From Allodiplogaster sudhausi (Eukaryota; Nematoda; Chromadorea; Rhabditida; Diplogasteridae): a stretch of 64,000 nucleotides of DNA. The stretch covers positions 909,501 through 973,500 of the forward strand of contig CALZFC010000272.1 in the NCBI GenBank assembly GCA_945643635.1, written 5' to 3'. The notes beneath the pieces are model-generated. The model saw only the letters and a list, made by a program, of their open reading frames with translations. It was not told the DNA's origin and ran no database searches. Position 1 is the stretch's first letter, and every line of letters starts with the position of its first letter. The position numbers and the translations under genes are program-made. Positions 36,414 to 48,769 of the stretch are shown here, piece after piece.

Positions 36414-38060
36414 CTGCTGAATCTCAGAAAGCGAGAAGGAATAGAAAGGAGAAGACATTCCTGTTCTTCTGAACGAAACTTCAGCGAAGACTGTTTATCC
36501 ACTCTCTCCGTATAACCCCGTTCTTATCATTCTGCGGACACCAAACTACAAGAAGATGTCGCCATGGCAACCATTATCATTTTAAGCGAATAAATACTAT
36601 ATAGCCAGTGCTGAGGTCGGTGCATGCGCTGTGTTGATCCCCCCGGCCTGCCCAAACTTGCTGAACCCCCCCTCCCCCGGCATGCTCAGAAAAAAGGTAA
36701 TTTTTTTTTGCCTGCAAAAAGTCATTTTCTACTAATAAATGTGATTTCTGATCGAAAGAGGGAATTTTTGGCTTTGTACCCCCCCCCCCCTGGCTTCACG
36801 CGCCGGAACTTGTTCAGCACTGTATACAGCAATATGAAAATAAAGATATATGGGGTGTTAAGATAGAAAGAACAAACTTGGTTTGCGTACGGCGTCTTCT
36901 CCTTCCTCGCCGGCCGCCATCCCTCTACGATGGAGCTGCAATGAAGAACCATTCCAGACATTCCAAAGGACAGGGAGAATACAAAACAGGGAGAGAAACT
37001 CGAGCAAGGGTCAAAGGACACTTTAGAGCGACACGACAGATTAGAATAGGCTATGCTGAGATGGACAGCAATTCGCAATGAAGATAGGAGAGAGAGAGAG
37101 AAAGAGAGAGAGAGATAGCAGCAAGTAAGTTTGTAGAAGTTTAGCAATGGATCACAGGAATAGACTAGGGAAAGAATGTGAAACAGAAGGCGGAGCTTCG
37201 AGAGAGCCACCCATATAACTTCTTTGCTCTCACACTTTGCGATCTCTCTTCTTTGCCTCCTCTCTTACATTTTTACTATTCCTCTCGTCCTAGCAAATGA
37301 AAACGACTGCAGAAGCGTGTTTAATAGCAGACGATAATCAGATAAAAATGAGAAAGAGAGAAAAGTGAACACTTGATAAGAGACTCGCACAACAAATGGA
37401 TGAACCAAGTACAACATTCCTATTCGGAAGGAAAGGAGTTGTAGAGTGAAACGAAGAATGAATGAATGAATCATGAATCCGGGTCCTCAATCCCTTCCCC
37501 TTTCCTAGCAGAGAAGAAGAGATCACGGCCATATTCATGTTTGAACAGCTTCAGCAAGGAGAAGGCAATGAGGTATACACAACCTGACAGAAAGAAAGGG
37601 AGGAGTACGCATGGCCTGCCTGTGCGATTCTTCCTTTGGTGGTGCAAGAAAGTGGTGAGGAAGATTTACTGGGGAATTGGAAAGATACGCGCTTTATCAG
37701 CCAGAGCGTTTCCACTAGCCCTCACTTATATAAAACGTATGGCCACACAGAAAAATTTTTCCCCGCACTTCTCAACAATGCGAATAAAAAGAAGCAAACG
37801 AGAATTCCCCAACCATCTTCGATGTCATTCGCAATTTTCGGCAATTAATATTTGAACTGTGTTAAACAGCACATTTGATTGAGAACGTCTGCGAAGGAGA
37901 GACTGTCTTTATGCACTATGTATATCACTAAATATTACATTGGTAAAAAAAACAAAGACAAAGCCGTTGATGGAGCGGACACAGCAGATGAGAACGACAT
38001 TGAGAGGAGTAAGAGAGAGAGAGAGCGAGAGAGAGAGAGAGCGAGAGAGAGAGAGAGAGC

Positions 38061-38094
<34 letters not shown>

Positions 38095-38116
38095 GAGAGA
38101 GAGAAAGAGATAGGAG

Positions 38117-38171
<55 letters not shown>

Positions 38172-38278
38172 GTGTGGGAAAAATAGCGAATAAAAAGCAA
38201 TAGCAAAATACTTAATCGCTTGCATCATATGGCATATTTTTTTAGTCAGTGGCATAATAAAGACATGATACGTTACAA
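33994..38278. other. Intergenic, repeats, no gene recognised
   Basis: About 4.3 kb. It contains (GA)n tracts at about 35572-35613, 36365-36410 and 37088-37115 and a long one at 38010-38166. C-rich tracts occur at 35163-35175, 35320-35440 and 36640-36795. A minus-strand open stretch at 34740-34876 starts with ATG and could be a first exon for the transporter, but its donor phase (2) does not fit the next exon. Confidence 0.45.
38010..38166. repeat. (GA)n microsatellite with GAGC interruptions
   Basis: About 155 bases of GA dinucleotides, regularly broken by GCGA, ending just before the 3' flank of the POT1-like gene. Confidence 0.9.
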
Positions 38279-41156
38279 CTATGAGATATCATCCTTCGCT
38301 TTCTTCTTCGGAGGCTCCGCGTCTTTCCCTTGCCTTCTCCCGCGTTCGCCCACTTCATTCTCAACCTTCCAAAAGAAGAGAATAAGAGAAGCATTGAGGC
38401 CGAACTAGTCCAGACCATGTCCTGACAATCTCGCGACAATGGTCTCACACAAGCTGCCTTCGCTTCCTCAATCCTCTCCTCTCTTGCCTCAGCAATTTTC
38501 GCATTCGCACGTCTCAAATATTGGAAGACATATACGTGAATCCATGGTAAATAAAACATTGTATTATAAATACATATATATATACTAAAGAATTCCTTCG
38601 AAATCCTGCAGAAATCCACTCGTAGTCCATTGATTTAAAATGAGTAACCTGATGGATTGACGCAAGAGTGGAGACATATTCTCCACATTCTTCTCCACGT
38701 CCACCTCAGCAGGCCAGATACGTCCAATTCTTCTAAACATACAAAGAAAACGAGATGCCTCACTTCTCTGGAACTTCTTAATTGAGAATTTAATGTCCAT
38801 CTACTTACTCACTTAGGATATCTGCTGGCGATGGCCAGGCTGTTGCTTTGATGGAGAACGAGGGTTGGAGGGTCCCTCGCATCCCGAGAGAAGGCATGCA
38901 CGTTCGTCAGGCAGACCCAGTCGCCAGACTAAAGAGGATTCTTCTCTTCGTCTGTGTAAATCCGTTCCGCTAAGTTTGTAAGTATAAAGATGGCAAAAAA
39001 TAGTCCACAGTAAGATAGCGGCCCAATCAATAGTCTCACAGCCAGGGATGGCCAAAGCGGGCCGAGCCCGGGCCGGGCCCTGGGCCCGGCCCGTTGCTAA
39101 TTTGGCGGGCCCGGACCTGGCCCGCGCCGGGATTTGGAAGGAAGAGCCCGGCTCGGGCCGCGAACCTTACGGGCCGGGCCCATTTTAACATAGGCCCGGG
39201 CCGGCCCGCGAGGAATTTTATGGACCCGGGCCCGGCCCGCCTCAATATTACTATCATCGGGCCGGGCCCGCAATTTGAAGGGCCCGGCCCGCAGGGACAG
39301 CGGGCCGGCCCGGGCCTGGTTTTGGCCATCCCTGCTCACAGCACAATTATTACAATGGAATATCATGCAAACCTTGAACAGCCCATCCTTGAACTGTTTG
39401 CAGTGTTCCTCGTAAAATGCGTAGGAAACAACGTCAACAATGCAATGAGCTGCCGCTCTGAGGACATCGGGGTCGGGCGGGACCAGAAAACTCTCCTCTT
39501 CTGGCAACTCCGCCACCTTTCGGTCCAAAAAACTAATCTCACGACCACCCAAAATCCTACAAAACTTCAACGCAGCTCAAATTGTCGAGAGAAGAATGTA
39601 ATTTATTAACAAAATAACTGAGAATTACCCAGGTTGAAAGGGACTTACGGTCGCTTCTGAGAATCCCATATCCGGATGACATGGCGTCCCTTCCCGTCAA
39701 TATGGCTCTCCACAATATCAACCAGCTATAAAGGAAGTTTCAATCAATCAACTAGCATCCCTCGAAAATAAACAACAAATCCAAACCTGTCCGGCGACAT
39801 CCGAATAGGAATGAATCTGGCCTAGAATAAACTCATAATCGTAGTGAAAAAAAACATCATAAAATTCAAGGAAAATCATAGAACGACACCTTTCCACAGG
39901 TATATATGGGCAACATATCTTTAAAACATGAAGATGGTTGTATGAGTGGAGAACACGAACACTGAATAAGACGACTCCTGCCATCGAGATAAGAAGGGGA
40001 AGAGAGCCAGCTCAGCTTCTCCATGTCCTTCTTCAAACTCGCCGTTTGTTCCGTAAAATTGACGGAATCGAAGAATGAGTTCAGCTGTCTTGTCTTTTCC
40101 CTAAAATGTAAATGTGAAACGCACAACCAAGGACAAAACAGGAGACAACTTACAAACGATTATCGCTTTTCTGAGGAATGGAAGCACTCCCTCCAGTCGC
40201 TGCTGTTCTCACTTCAATCTCTTCAGCTTCAGACGAAGTATCCGAACAAACTGAAAGCAAAACAACTGAAAGCACTAATGACCAACCACCACAGTGCCAG
40301 ATACTGCAGAAGACAGGTGTCATTCAATTCACTTTCTTACCTGATGAACTTGAGACCTGCTTGGAAGAAAGTGCGTTCGGAAGCAGTGACAAGGAAACAT
40401 TATCCTCAGACGCCTGTCCCAATGAAAACGTTGAAACTCCGATTCATCCCTTTCCTACGATGAGAAAATGAAGAAAACCTGATAGTGAGTGCTGGCAGCT
40501 CCAGGCGCAAAGCGTCCTCGTAACTTTCGAACCTAAGTCGTTCGAGAGTTACGAGGTTAAAATGTTTCTTCAAAAGGAAGAAATTAAGATATACCAACTA
40601 ACCCGTTCTAGAACAGCAGCATCAAATGTCTCGTTCGAGTTTCTCATGCAGAAAAATGGCTTTTCATCATCTAAGGAGAAAGATCAGCTAGGCCGCAAAT
40701 ATCTTTAACAAAATATGGAAAACACTAACGGGACTTTCCACTCCAGAGAGCGATCTCATTAAGGGATGGCAGGATACAGCGAATCCGTACAGACACTTCT
40801 AGTGGCATCATCTGAAATATGACTGCGTTAGAAATACTATTGCAATTCTGGCGAATGCAAGAGTAAGAACTCACCGCCGCACTCTGAATGAAGAGAATGT
40901 CGCCTGGATTGCAATCCACAACACCCCGCTGGATGTCAACCTCGGCAGTTCCACTTGAATCACAAAGGGTCACTCGAGAAAAACGCTCTAAAAGAGAAAC
41001 TAACCGTTGAATTATAAATGGAACTATCATGGGATTATTATAAATGGAAATTGAAATTCAACCATTGTGTTCACGGTTGACATTTTTGACAAAACCGATG
41101 ACATCAAGAAGCAGTCTGTTCGACGTGAGTACTTCGGTCAGAGAGAGCAGCTTCAT
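38279..41156 (-). CDS. POT1-like telomere end-binding protein
   Basis: Probable single-stranded telomeric DNA-binding protein. Exons: 41063-41156 (start MKLLSLTEVL), 40875-40987, 40730-40811, 40603-40670, 40479-40532, a linker exon near 40213-40250, 39963-40100, 39890-39918 (29 nt), 39787-39821, 39649-39725, 39373-39556, 38813-38928, 38649-38732, 38416-38512 and 38279-38365. Apart from the linker, phases close throughout. OB-fold blocks: LLLDVIGFVKN, RVTLCDSSGTAEVDIQRG and NPGDILFIQSAA, then the second module with QLVDIVESHIDGKGRHVIRI and SGDWVCLTNVHAF. The C-terminus is basic (PPKKKAK). From memory, C. elegans POT proteins carry one OB fold each; this one appears to have two, as in vertebrate POT1. 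RPA-like or other OB-fold proteins are the alternative. Confidence 0.7.
39043..39334. mobile_element. GC-rich hAT-type MITE, 292 bp
   Basis: The ends are inverted repeats starting CAGGGATGGCCAAA, flanked by a perfect 8-base target duplication, CTCACAGC, at 39035-39042 and 39335-39342. The interior is built of GGGCCCGG-type palindromic words. The 8-base duplication and CAGGG termini are typical of hAT elements. It has no coding capacity and sits in the intron between 39373 and 38928 of the POT1-like gene. Confidence 0.9.
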
Positions 41157-41628
41157 CGAAGATCCGGAAAATCAGCGAATTAAAAAAAAAGTTTACTTTG
41201 AAGGCAACTATTTCGCGCAGCTCTTTGATTCCCGCCGCCATTTATATGTGAATCGAACCACTCACCTTTTATTTGAATCGAACCACTCAAGTTCTCTTCG
41301 ACACTAAATAACCACATTCACTAGCGAACACATCGCTGCTCTTTCAGATTGCTTGCCGCGCATTACAATTGAATGTTCAAAGGTTTTGGGATGTTTTCTG
41401 TTTGTATGAATGAGAATTTAACAGTTTTATACTTGTAGAAGTTAATAGATTAAATTTTTTTGTAGAGAAAACGCAAAGAAGTAAGTGACATAAAGCGGAA
41501 GTAGCAAACCTGAAATAATAATAGAACAACCTCTGGCACGAAAGGGAACATTATAATTATTGATTCGTTATGCGGACTAAATACAGAAAGGAGAATGAGA
41601 AATTCGATGAGATGAATAAGGGACGTCC

Positions 41629-41937
41629 CTAGAAGAGGGATTCGTTCCCTTGGCAGATCCGAAGAAGGGAATCGCGGTACATGCCGGACGTGTCTCCCTA
41701 GAAATCACATTCTTACGTTACATATTAACATAACCTTCTACTAAGACACAGAAAGAGTCTCCCGGGAGGCATCTACACACCTTGATGTCATCCTCGAGGC
41801 TCTTAGTGTATATCTCTTTGTAGCTGTCCTTGATGAGGTTGAGGTCCACTTCAGAACGGGCCACGAGACAACGAATCAGGCTGTTGTCATCCGTTCCGAG
41901 ACCCTCAAAATGTTCAAATATGGTTTATCATTACCAG

Positions 41938-41982
<45 letters not shown>

Positions 41983-42613
41983 TGCTGTCAAATAATATTG
42001 CTCGTTTGATAAGAATGAAAATGATGATGGATACGTACAACCTTCATAGACTTATTGAGTTGCATAGCGAAGAAGCGCTGTTTGTTGGCAGAGGAGCGTA
42101 CGATGGCCAAGTAGGAGTTGCGCAGGTCACCAGAGAACTCCTTCTCGATCGCCTTCTCTATGGTGTGGCCAGACAGAGCTTCGAACTCAGAGAACACCTC
42201 AAGAAGCACTCCTCGATTCACTCATTAAGGGCAAAAAACTGTCACTCGTACCTTGCGAAGCTGGAAAGGGTTCTGCGTCGCGAGGATGTGAAGGAAGTGG
42301 GACCCTTTTCCAGAGAACTTTCCCTTGCCGTCAGCGAAAAGTCGAACTGCGTCCTGCAGAGAAAGAGATATCTCTACCCCATAATACTCTCAGAAATAGT
42401 GGCCATCCTCGGCGACAGAACGGCCTTACATCCTTGGCCAGTGAGTCGCTCGTCTGGTCGGAGTCGTCCTTGGCATTCGTGATGAGTGCGATGAGGATGT
42501 CACGGAATTCTCCCGAAGTGTCTCCCTCCACCCACGCCTCCAACGACTTGCCATACTTCTGAAAAGGGATATTACTCTACCATCCACTTCCTTTCTCTCT
42601 CTCTTCTCTCCCA

Positions 42614-42673
<60 letters not shown>

Positions 42674-43267
42674 GTCTCTCTCTCTCTCTCTGTCTCTCTC
42701 TCCGTCGTGCCTGGCCGACCCCAATCCTGACCTTCTCAAAGTGTTTCCTAATGGCTCGAAGTTGTTCAGGTGTGCGTGAGCAGACGATCTCGATCAGAGT
42801 GTTCTCGTCCGTTCCCATTCCCTTAACCAAAGGATTGCTACACCAAGAAAAGATACTTAATGCATACAATACACATGTAATGTATTTATATGTACAATGA
42901 AACAACCAAACGGGAAGAAAAGATTGCCTTCATGGCAGCCTTGAGTTGCTGTACATCGTACTCGAGAGGAGTGGCAACGAGTGCGAGGAGCAGAGTCTCG
43001 AGGTCGCCCCCGAGTCCTTTCGCCAGTGCATCATCCAGCTCCTTCCCGTACTTCAGACGGTACGGTTCCTTCAGCTGTAAGTGACAGTGAGACTCTCTTC
43101 AGAAGGGATGGCAGACTTACCATCTGCCTCTGCTTGTTGTTGATGCCAAGAATAGCCTCGGCCACGGCGTCCTTGTCCCCCGCGCGGAGGGCCCGGTCAA
43201 TCTTCTCGGCGTGCACCTCCGGGTCGAAGTTGGGCGCAGCATGGATTGTGTAGTAAGAGGGGGCCAT
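41629..43267 (-). CDS. Annexin A (320 residues)
   Basis: Calcium-dependent phospholipid-binding protein with four annexin repeats and the usual length. Exons 43121-43267, 42928-43074, 42732-42821, 42430-42558, 42252-42353, 42042-42197, 41781-41903 and 41629-41697; every exon is a whole number of codons. Type II calcium loops are intact in repeat 2 (KGMGTDENTLIEI, WVEGDTSG) and repeat 4 (GLGTDDNSLIRC, GDTSG). Repeat 1 has RALRAGDKDAVAEA where GxGTD is expected, so that site is probably lost, and repeat 3 is also degenerate. The intron after AAMK uses a GC donor (AAG|GCAATC) with acceptor TTAAG. An acceptor (CACCCAG) directly abuts the ATG, suggesting trans-splicing. A second annexin gene lies 9 kb away. 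Confidence 0.95.
41940..41980. repeat. (AT)n microsatellite in annexin A intron
   Basis: About 40 bases of alternating A and T in the intron between 42042 and 41903. Confidence 0.95.
42612..42700. repeat. (CT)n microsatellite in annexin A intron
   Basis: Interrupted CT dinucleotide tract between the exons at 42732 and 42558. Confidence 0.95.
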
Positions 43268-43792
43268 CTGGGTGGGGAAGGTGAAAGAGACTATTATTAC
43301 GATCAACTGCTCAAACTAGATAATTTAAGGACAATTCAGATCAAAACGAATCTTTCAAGAAATCTGGGATGAGCAAATGTGATTAATTCGTGTAGGATGC
43401 CTAAGGCAGAAAAGAAGGAAGAAAGAGCCCCAAAGGAGACGTTATCAAACGGGGAAGGCAGAGGCCGTTGGCATAACGGGGGGTGCTTTGTTCAGGGGTG
43501 CTGGGTGTCATATTCAAGCAGCACCAGAAACGATCCCTTCATTTCGCAACAGCGGAATCGAAATTGGCAGTTAGCCTGGGCAATACAAAAAGGAAGCCCC
43601 CATTTCAACCGGATAATAAAAAAAATCCTCCATTTTTATTAGAACTTAGGCCCCCCCGTGCGTTGTTTTTAAGACATAAATATTTTGGTTCCAACAAGAG
43701 AATATATTGAACAACACGACTGATGTACATTGAAAAGTACGAGAACGAATGCGAGTTATGTACATTGAATGTATACTGAAGGAGAGAGAAAC

Positions 43793-43823
<31 letters not shown>

Positions 43824-44019
43824 AAAAGAGGGAGAGAGAGAGAGTGTGGCCTAGCCAAAAAGAAATCCAATGCAGAGCAACGCACTGACAGCCCTAAACA
43901 TTTGTTTGATTGCACGAAAGTGGCAAAGTAGGCTGCGGATTTCTCTCGTTTGGGAGCCGCCGCTCTCCCGATCAAGGCTGAACTACAGCAGCCACGGAAA
44001 AGTGGCCATCTTTCAACTC

Positions 44020-44051
<32 letters not shown>

Positions 44052-44368
44052 TTCTCTCTCTCTCACTCTCTCTCTCTTTCTCTCTCTCATTCTCTCTGAT
44101 TCCTCAGTCTCTCATTCTTTCCACCTCCTTCACTTATTCTTTCCGTCTTTCTCCTCTGTTCGGCTGCCCCTACCTACGTATCCACTCTCTTGTCTTCTCA
44201 AATACATCTCCTGTTGTCCATTACTTTTCACTCTTTCTTCTTCTTGTTTCTTTCTCTCTCTTGCTCTATCATTTCATACCTGCAGATGACAAACAAAACG
44301 CTGTGCACTCTCGGGCTCGCCTGTGTTCCTTTAAGACGCTAATGTCTCTCACTCCTGTTACTTCATGG

Positions 44369-44409
<41 letters not shown>

Positions 44410-44963
44410 CATTCATCTTTCATCCCTCCTCTCCAACTCTTCTCTTCCCAATCCTGCTGTTTGTCTCTTGATTCGTACAGAGCTTACTCATACATTTGTT
44501 GTATGATAAAGACGTTGCAAGGGGCAGCAATGACAAGGGGCAGACTGGTCAGAAGATTCTTCACCGGAATAGCCAAGTCTAGGGGAAAGAAGCAGAGAAC
44601 GATAGTAGTTACCTTCTCCTGCTAATGAGGGACACTATTAGCACTGCAACGAACAAGAATGGAAACCACAAAATATCATCTATCGACTATTTCAGGCACA
44701 GTTCTGATGTGAGTAAAGAGAATGAAGGCGGCAGACTGCGAGCGAAATCATGTGAAAGAGAGAAAGAGAGAGATCGTGGGCCGCTTGGAAAAGCATGCAT
44801 AATAGAGTCGCTCTTCTTATACTGCATGCAATAGACACTTCGCGATTCGGGGAATGGTGACAATGACACTCCTACAGCATTTCAACAATCATGGTGTGAT
44901 AAAAGCTTTACAAGACGCGGCTGCTCCCATGAACAGACCAACCAATAAAGGACATAGAGGTAA

Positions 44964-45008
<45 letters not shown>

Positions 45009-46286
45009 GAGAGTGTGAGAGAGAGGGGAGGGAGAGTGTGTGTGAGAGAGAGGGAGAGAGTGTGAGAAAGAAAGAGAGAGGGAGAGGGGGAGAGTGAGGG
45101 AGAGAGAGAAGCCTTACAAGCAAAAGAGCTATTATTTGGAACGACGCGAAGTGGACTGACCAACAGACTGACAAGTAGAGCGGGGGAAATAGAAGCGAAA
45201 GGAAATAAGAAGAGAGGGAGAATGGGTGGGTGGGGATGGCCTGTGCTTCTTAACGGCAGCTACGGACTGACTCAGCAGCTCCTCTGCTAATCACCCGCCC
45301 TTCTCGCCCTCTTACATTCTTCCCCTGGCTTACGCTTCTTTCTCAATCCCCCTCCTCTGACACATCCCACAAGTACACTTCTCAACCCCTCCCTCTGCCC
45401 ATTTCTCAATTCCGCGCTGTCCCAACTCGCCCTTGTCCCCTTGCTCAATGAATCATCTCATGCACCAAAAACAATCGTGCCACACAATTCAATAGGAGAA
45501 ACTAAGACTTTATTTTGACGAGAAAGTATAATAATCAATGTAATTAAACCAAACAATGGCAGAGAAAATAAAGTGCATGCGATTGAATACAAATTAATAG
45601 CTATGCTACGGCCAATAATATTGGAACCTTGTTGGAAAAAGGAAGAATGTTGGTGAATGAAGAGGAAGATTAGTTGATGCACAGGAAGTCCTTGTAGAAG
45701 AGTTGGCCTTCTGAAAGAGTGAATAACTCGCAACTATACTGAACACGCTGAAGAAGGGCTCAGCAAGTAGAAGGATAATAATTGAGTGAACTTGGTTCCC
45801 AATGCGATCCGAAGTCTGCGCAGGCCGATCTCTTATCTGACGCGTTCAAGTCGATTCCTCACCCTTTTATCTCTCACCACTCCACTTTTCTCTGTCCCAT
45901 CCAACAACCCGGTGATCACTGGGAATACTTTGCTCTCTCGGCTAACCTCTCAAATCGAATGACGGAATTCACTCAAAGATTCTGACATGACGAGGGAAAT
46001 CAAAAGTAAATGCATTGAAGATGGGGAAGGATAGGGACCAGGCCTTCAGGGGTCACAAACCTCGCCATGAACTAACCTTGCATCGATGAGAATACCTTAA
46101 CGGGTTGCCATCGTTGCTCTCCGCTAACGACGCTAAAATAGATCTCAAAAATTATTTAAAAGAAGAATTTAAAAAGATCCTTGCAAAAGATAAAGAGAAT
46201 GATATTTTTTCTTTAACTTGATTACTAATCAAAGGCTTCTCCCGATTGTGAATAAATAATGACGATCGGCCACGATATGGAAAGGC
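43268..46286. other. Intergenic, no gene recognised
   Basis: About 3 kb with GA tracts at 43770-43850 and 44740-44775, CT tracts at 44015-44100 and 44368-44410, and a compound GA/GT tract at 44968-45110. Short open frames have no family resemblance. Confidence 0.5.
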
Positions 46287-48281
46287 TCAATTCAGTGAGT
46301 GTAAACTGACGGAAGAACGGCGGTCGCGGTCGCGGTCCCTTCCCTGCTCGCGGTCACTTCGACGGTCTCGGTCACGACGAGGAGAGCGAGAGCGCCTCAA
46401 TCATTCTATTCTGGTACCAAATCCATTCTCATGGCTTCAAAGTCGCAATGTGTAAATATCATCTCCTTATCGTATAATAAGCATTTTCGGCCTGAGAATT
46501 CAACGGAAACTTTCAAAAAGGCAGCAACAAGTAATCATTTAATGCAAAAATAAGAGGAGACCTTCGTTCCTTGTTCCTGTCTCGGTCTCGCTCTCTCTCC
46601 CGATCACGGTCGCGGTCACTCTTCTCTCCGCGGTCACTCTTCTCCCCACGGTCACTTTTCTCTCCACGCTCACTCCGTCGATCTCTGAAATGCAACAAAT
46701 CAAATTTTCAACTTCAGAATTTGTGCCAATATTGATCAAGATTTTTTAAAAATTGGCCATTCTTTGATTCCACAGCAACGATGATTACTCTTTAAGATCA
46801 AAATAATTGTTGGAATAAAAGAAAACCTGTCGCCGCGCCCGCCTCGCTTGCGCTCTTCCAGCTCTTTTCGCATGGTCTGAAAAGACGATGTCAAACCAGA
46901 ATGAACCGAGGGAAAGTGGAACCTCGATGGTTTCTCTGATCCTTGCATACGACACGTGCATCTTGCCTGCGTAGTGGTCATCAATGCGAGACTGCGCGTC
47001 GTTCACAAGCATGAAACAGCCGCACACCTTCAAGAAGACAAGTCAGCACCGGTCTAATCTGCACATTCCACTAATGAGAGGGGGGCAGAGACTTGAATTC
47101 AATAAGGTGACTAAGGGTCCCAGAAGAAGGTTCAAGATTCTGTAACAAACGACATTCCTCACAGAGAGAACTTGTTTTAAGGCTGCTTCCTCCCAACTCA
47201 AAATCATATGCAGAGAGAGGCTGCGGCCTTATATCTCAAGTTCCTCCCCGAATTCTTCATGGCAATGACATGGGAAAAGGGAATTCTTAAGAAGAGACGG
47301 ATGAAGTGATGCAGACCTGGCAGACGGTCATTGGTTTGTTCAGTGAGTTGGCGACCTCCTCGAGATGGTGCATTCTCTCCACCAGCTGACGGCCTTCCTC
47401 ATCTGCGGTATCGCGTTCCTTCTGAAATATTCTTCGTTTTCAAACAACGCTGAGCATTCTAATGCACATTCCTTCGATAAAAGCCCTGTCATACATTAAT
47501 ACAGAAAGATGCGCACGAACACTAAGAGCATCGGCCTCGGAAACGAGAGTCTGGGCGAGGGCGACATTTCCATCCGCTCCTGCCTTCTCTGCCTCGTCCA
47601 TTTTCTGCGAAATCAGACGACTCAGCTCAGCTTTCCTCTCTTCTGTTTTGTCACGAAGACGCGAGAAGCCCTCGTCATCATTGTTGTCTGGAAGAAAGAA
47701 TGTTAAATCGCGCATTCTGAGGTAATTAGCTTGGTGATAACTTATTTCAGGACTACATGGGGAAAAATGTTAAATAACCTTTGCCTTGCGTTAGCTGCAG
47801 ACGCTTCTCATTCTTCTCAATTTTTCGGCGAACTTCAAAGTCAAGACGACTAATCTTATCAAGGAAGTTCTCTTCGTAGCCAAGCTTGTAACGACGGGAG
47901 CTATCTTCGTACTTCTTCTTCAGCCCGTTGTCATGAAACTGCAAATAGACAACAGTAACAAAACCTGTCATAAAAGCTGTCTAAAAAATTCATGGGGAAA
48001 AAAGCAAAACCAACCAAGTTGCAGAAACCTAAATCGGCCTTCGTGTTCTTGAACAACTCGTTTGGACAAAACCCCACTAAGAAGTCCTTGCAGACATCGG
48101 GGTGGTCGAAGTCGAATGTGTTCTACAACGAATGAAACAGCTGATTACAAGAAGAAAACCTAACTAGTTAATGCCTTAAAGCAGATATAATAGAATGTTC
48201 AACAAAAACCTTTTGATCCAGGCCGGCATTTCTCTGTGGACCCATGAGCTCGTCGAGCATGGCAGCCATGAAGTCCGTCAT
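46287..48281 (-). CDS. LUC7-like U1 snRNP-associated splicing factor
   Basis: Nuclear protein of the LUC7 family, which helps U1 snRNP select 5' splice sites. Exons: 48210-48281 (MTDFMAAMLDELMGPQRNAG), 48015-48122, 47779-47938, 47521-47687, 47317-47421, 46923-47027, 46827-46876, 46562-46684 and 46287-46395; phases close. The first zinc finger spans exons 2-3 (HPDVCKDFLVGFCPNELF...GFCN..FH). A coiled helical section follows (RRKIEKNEKRLQL, ERKAELSRLISQKMDEAEKA). The second finger is MTVCQ|VCGCFMLVNDAQSR ... DDHYAGKMH. The C-terminus is an RE/RD/RS-rich tail with repeated GEKSDR units. This is the standard LUC7L layout. Confidence 0.93.
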
Positions 48282-48679
48282 GACTGCGCAGCCTACTCTT
48301 ACTCCGACGATTAACAACAACCAATGACGAAAGCTCTTGAGAAAATCAGAAAAGAATCTTCATGCACAACAATCACGCTAAGTTATCTCTCACGAAGATA
48401 TTTTGAATTCTGTTTTTATTTTCAAATATTCGGGATGTTCACTTCTCACTACTGGTTGTTCACCAAACTGACGGAAATACTTCCTGGGTATCTTGTAGAC
48501 CTTTTCAAACACCAAACATTTATACTGAAAATAATAACACATGGAGAAGGGGGCCTGAAGAGTGGCGTCGACTGGCATTCCTTGTGGAGAGACCGTCGCC
48601 AGAACCGCCGGCATTGCCGCCGCTGCCAGTGCGGGGAGAGATGCTGACAGGTGCAGGAGGAGATCGCTCCCTCTTCTCT

Positions 48680-48760
48680 CTCTCTCTCTCTCTCTCCCTC
48701 TTCCCTCTCTCTCTCTCTCCCCCCCCCTCTCTCTCTCTTTCTCTCTTTCTTTCTCCCTCC
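48680..48760. repeat. (CT)n tract
   Basis: CT-rich microsatellite directly downstream of the last recognised Argonaute block. Confidence 0.85.
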
Positions 48761-48769
48761 GTTTCCCTG

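Noticed and set aside
35927..36502. Minus-strand 191-residue open frame
   Set aside because: Half of it is a GA-repeat translation; the remainder has no recognisable domain or consistent splice sites.
39094..39609. Gly/Pro/Ala-rich open frames near 39.1-39.3 kb
   Set aside because: They are translations of the GGGCCC words inside the hAT-type MITE.
40178..40471. Plus-strand 97-residue open frame with protein-like composition
   Set aside because: It lies antisense to exons and introns of the phase-consistent POT1-like gene and has no splice or family support of its own.
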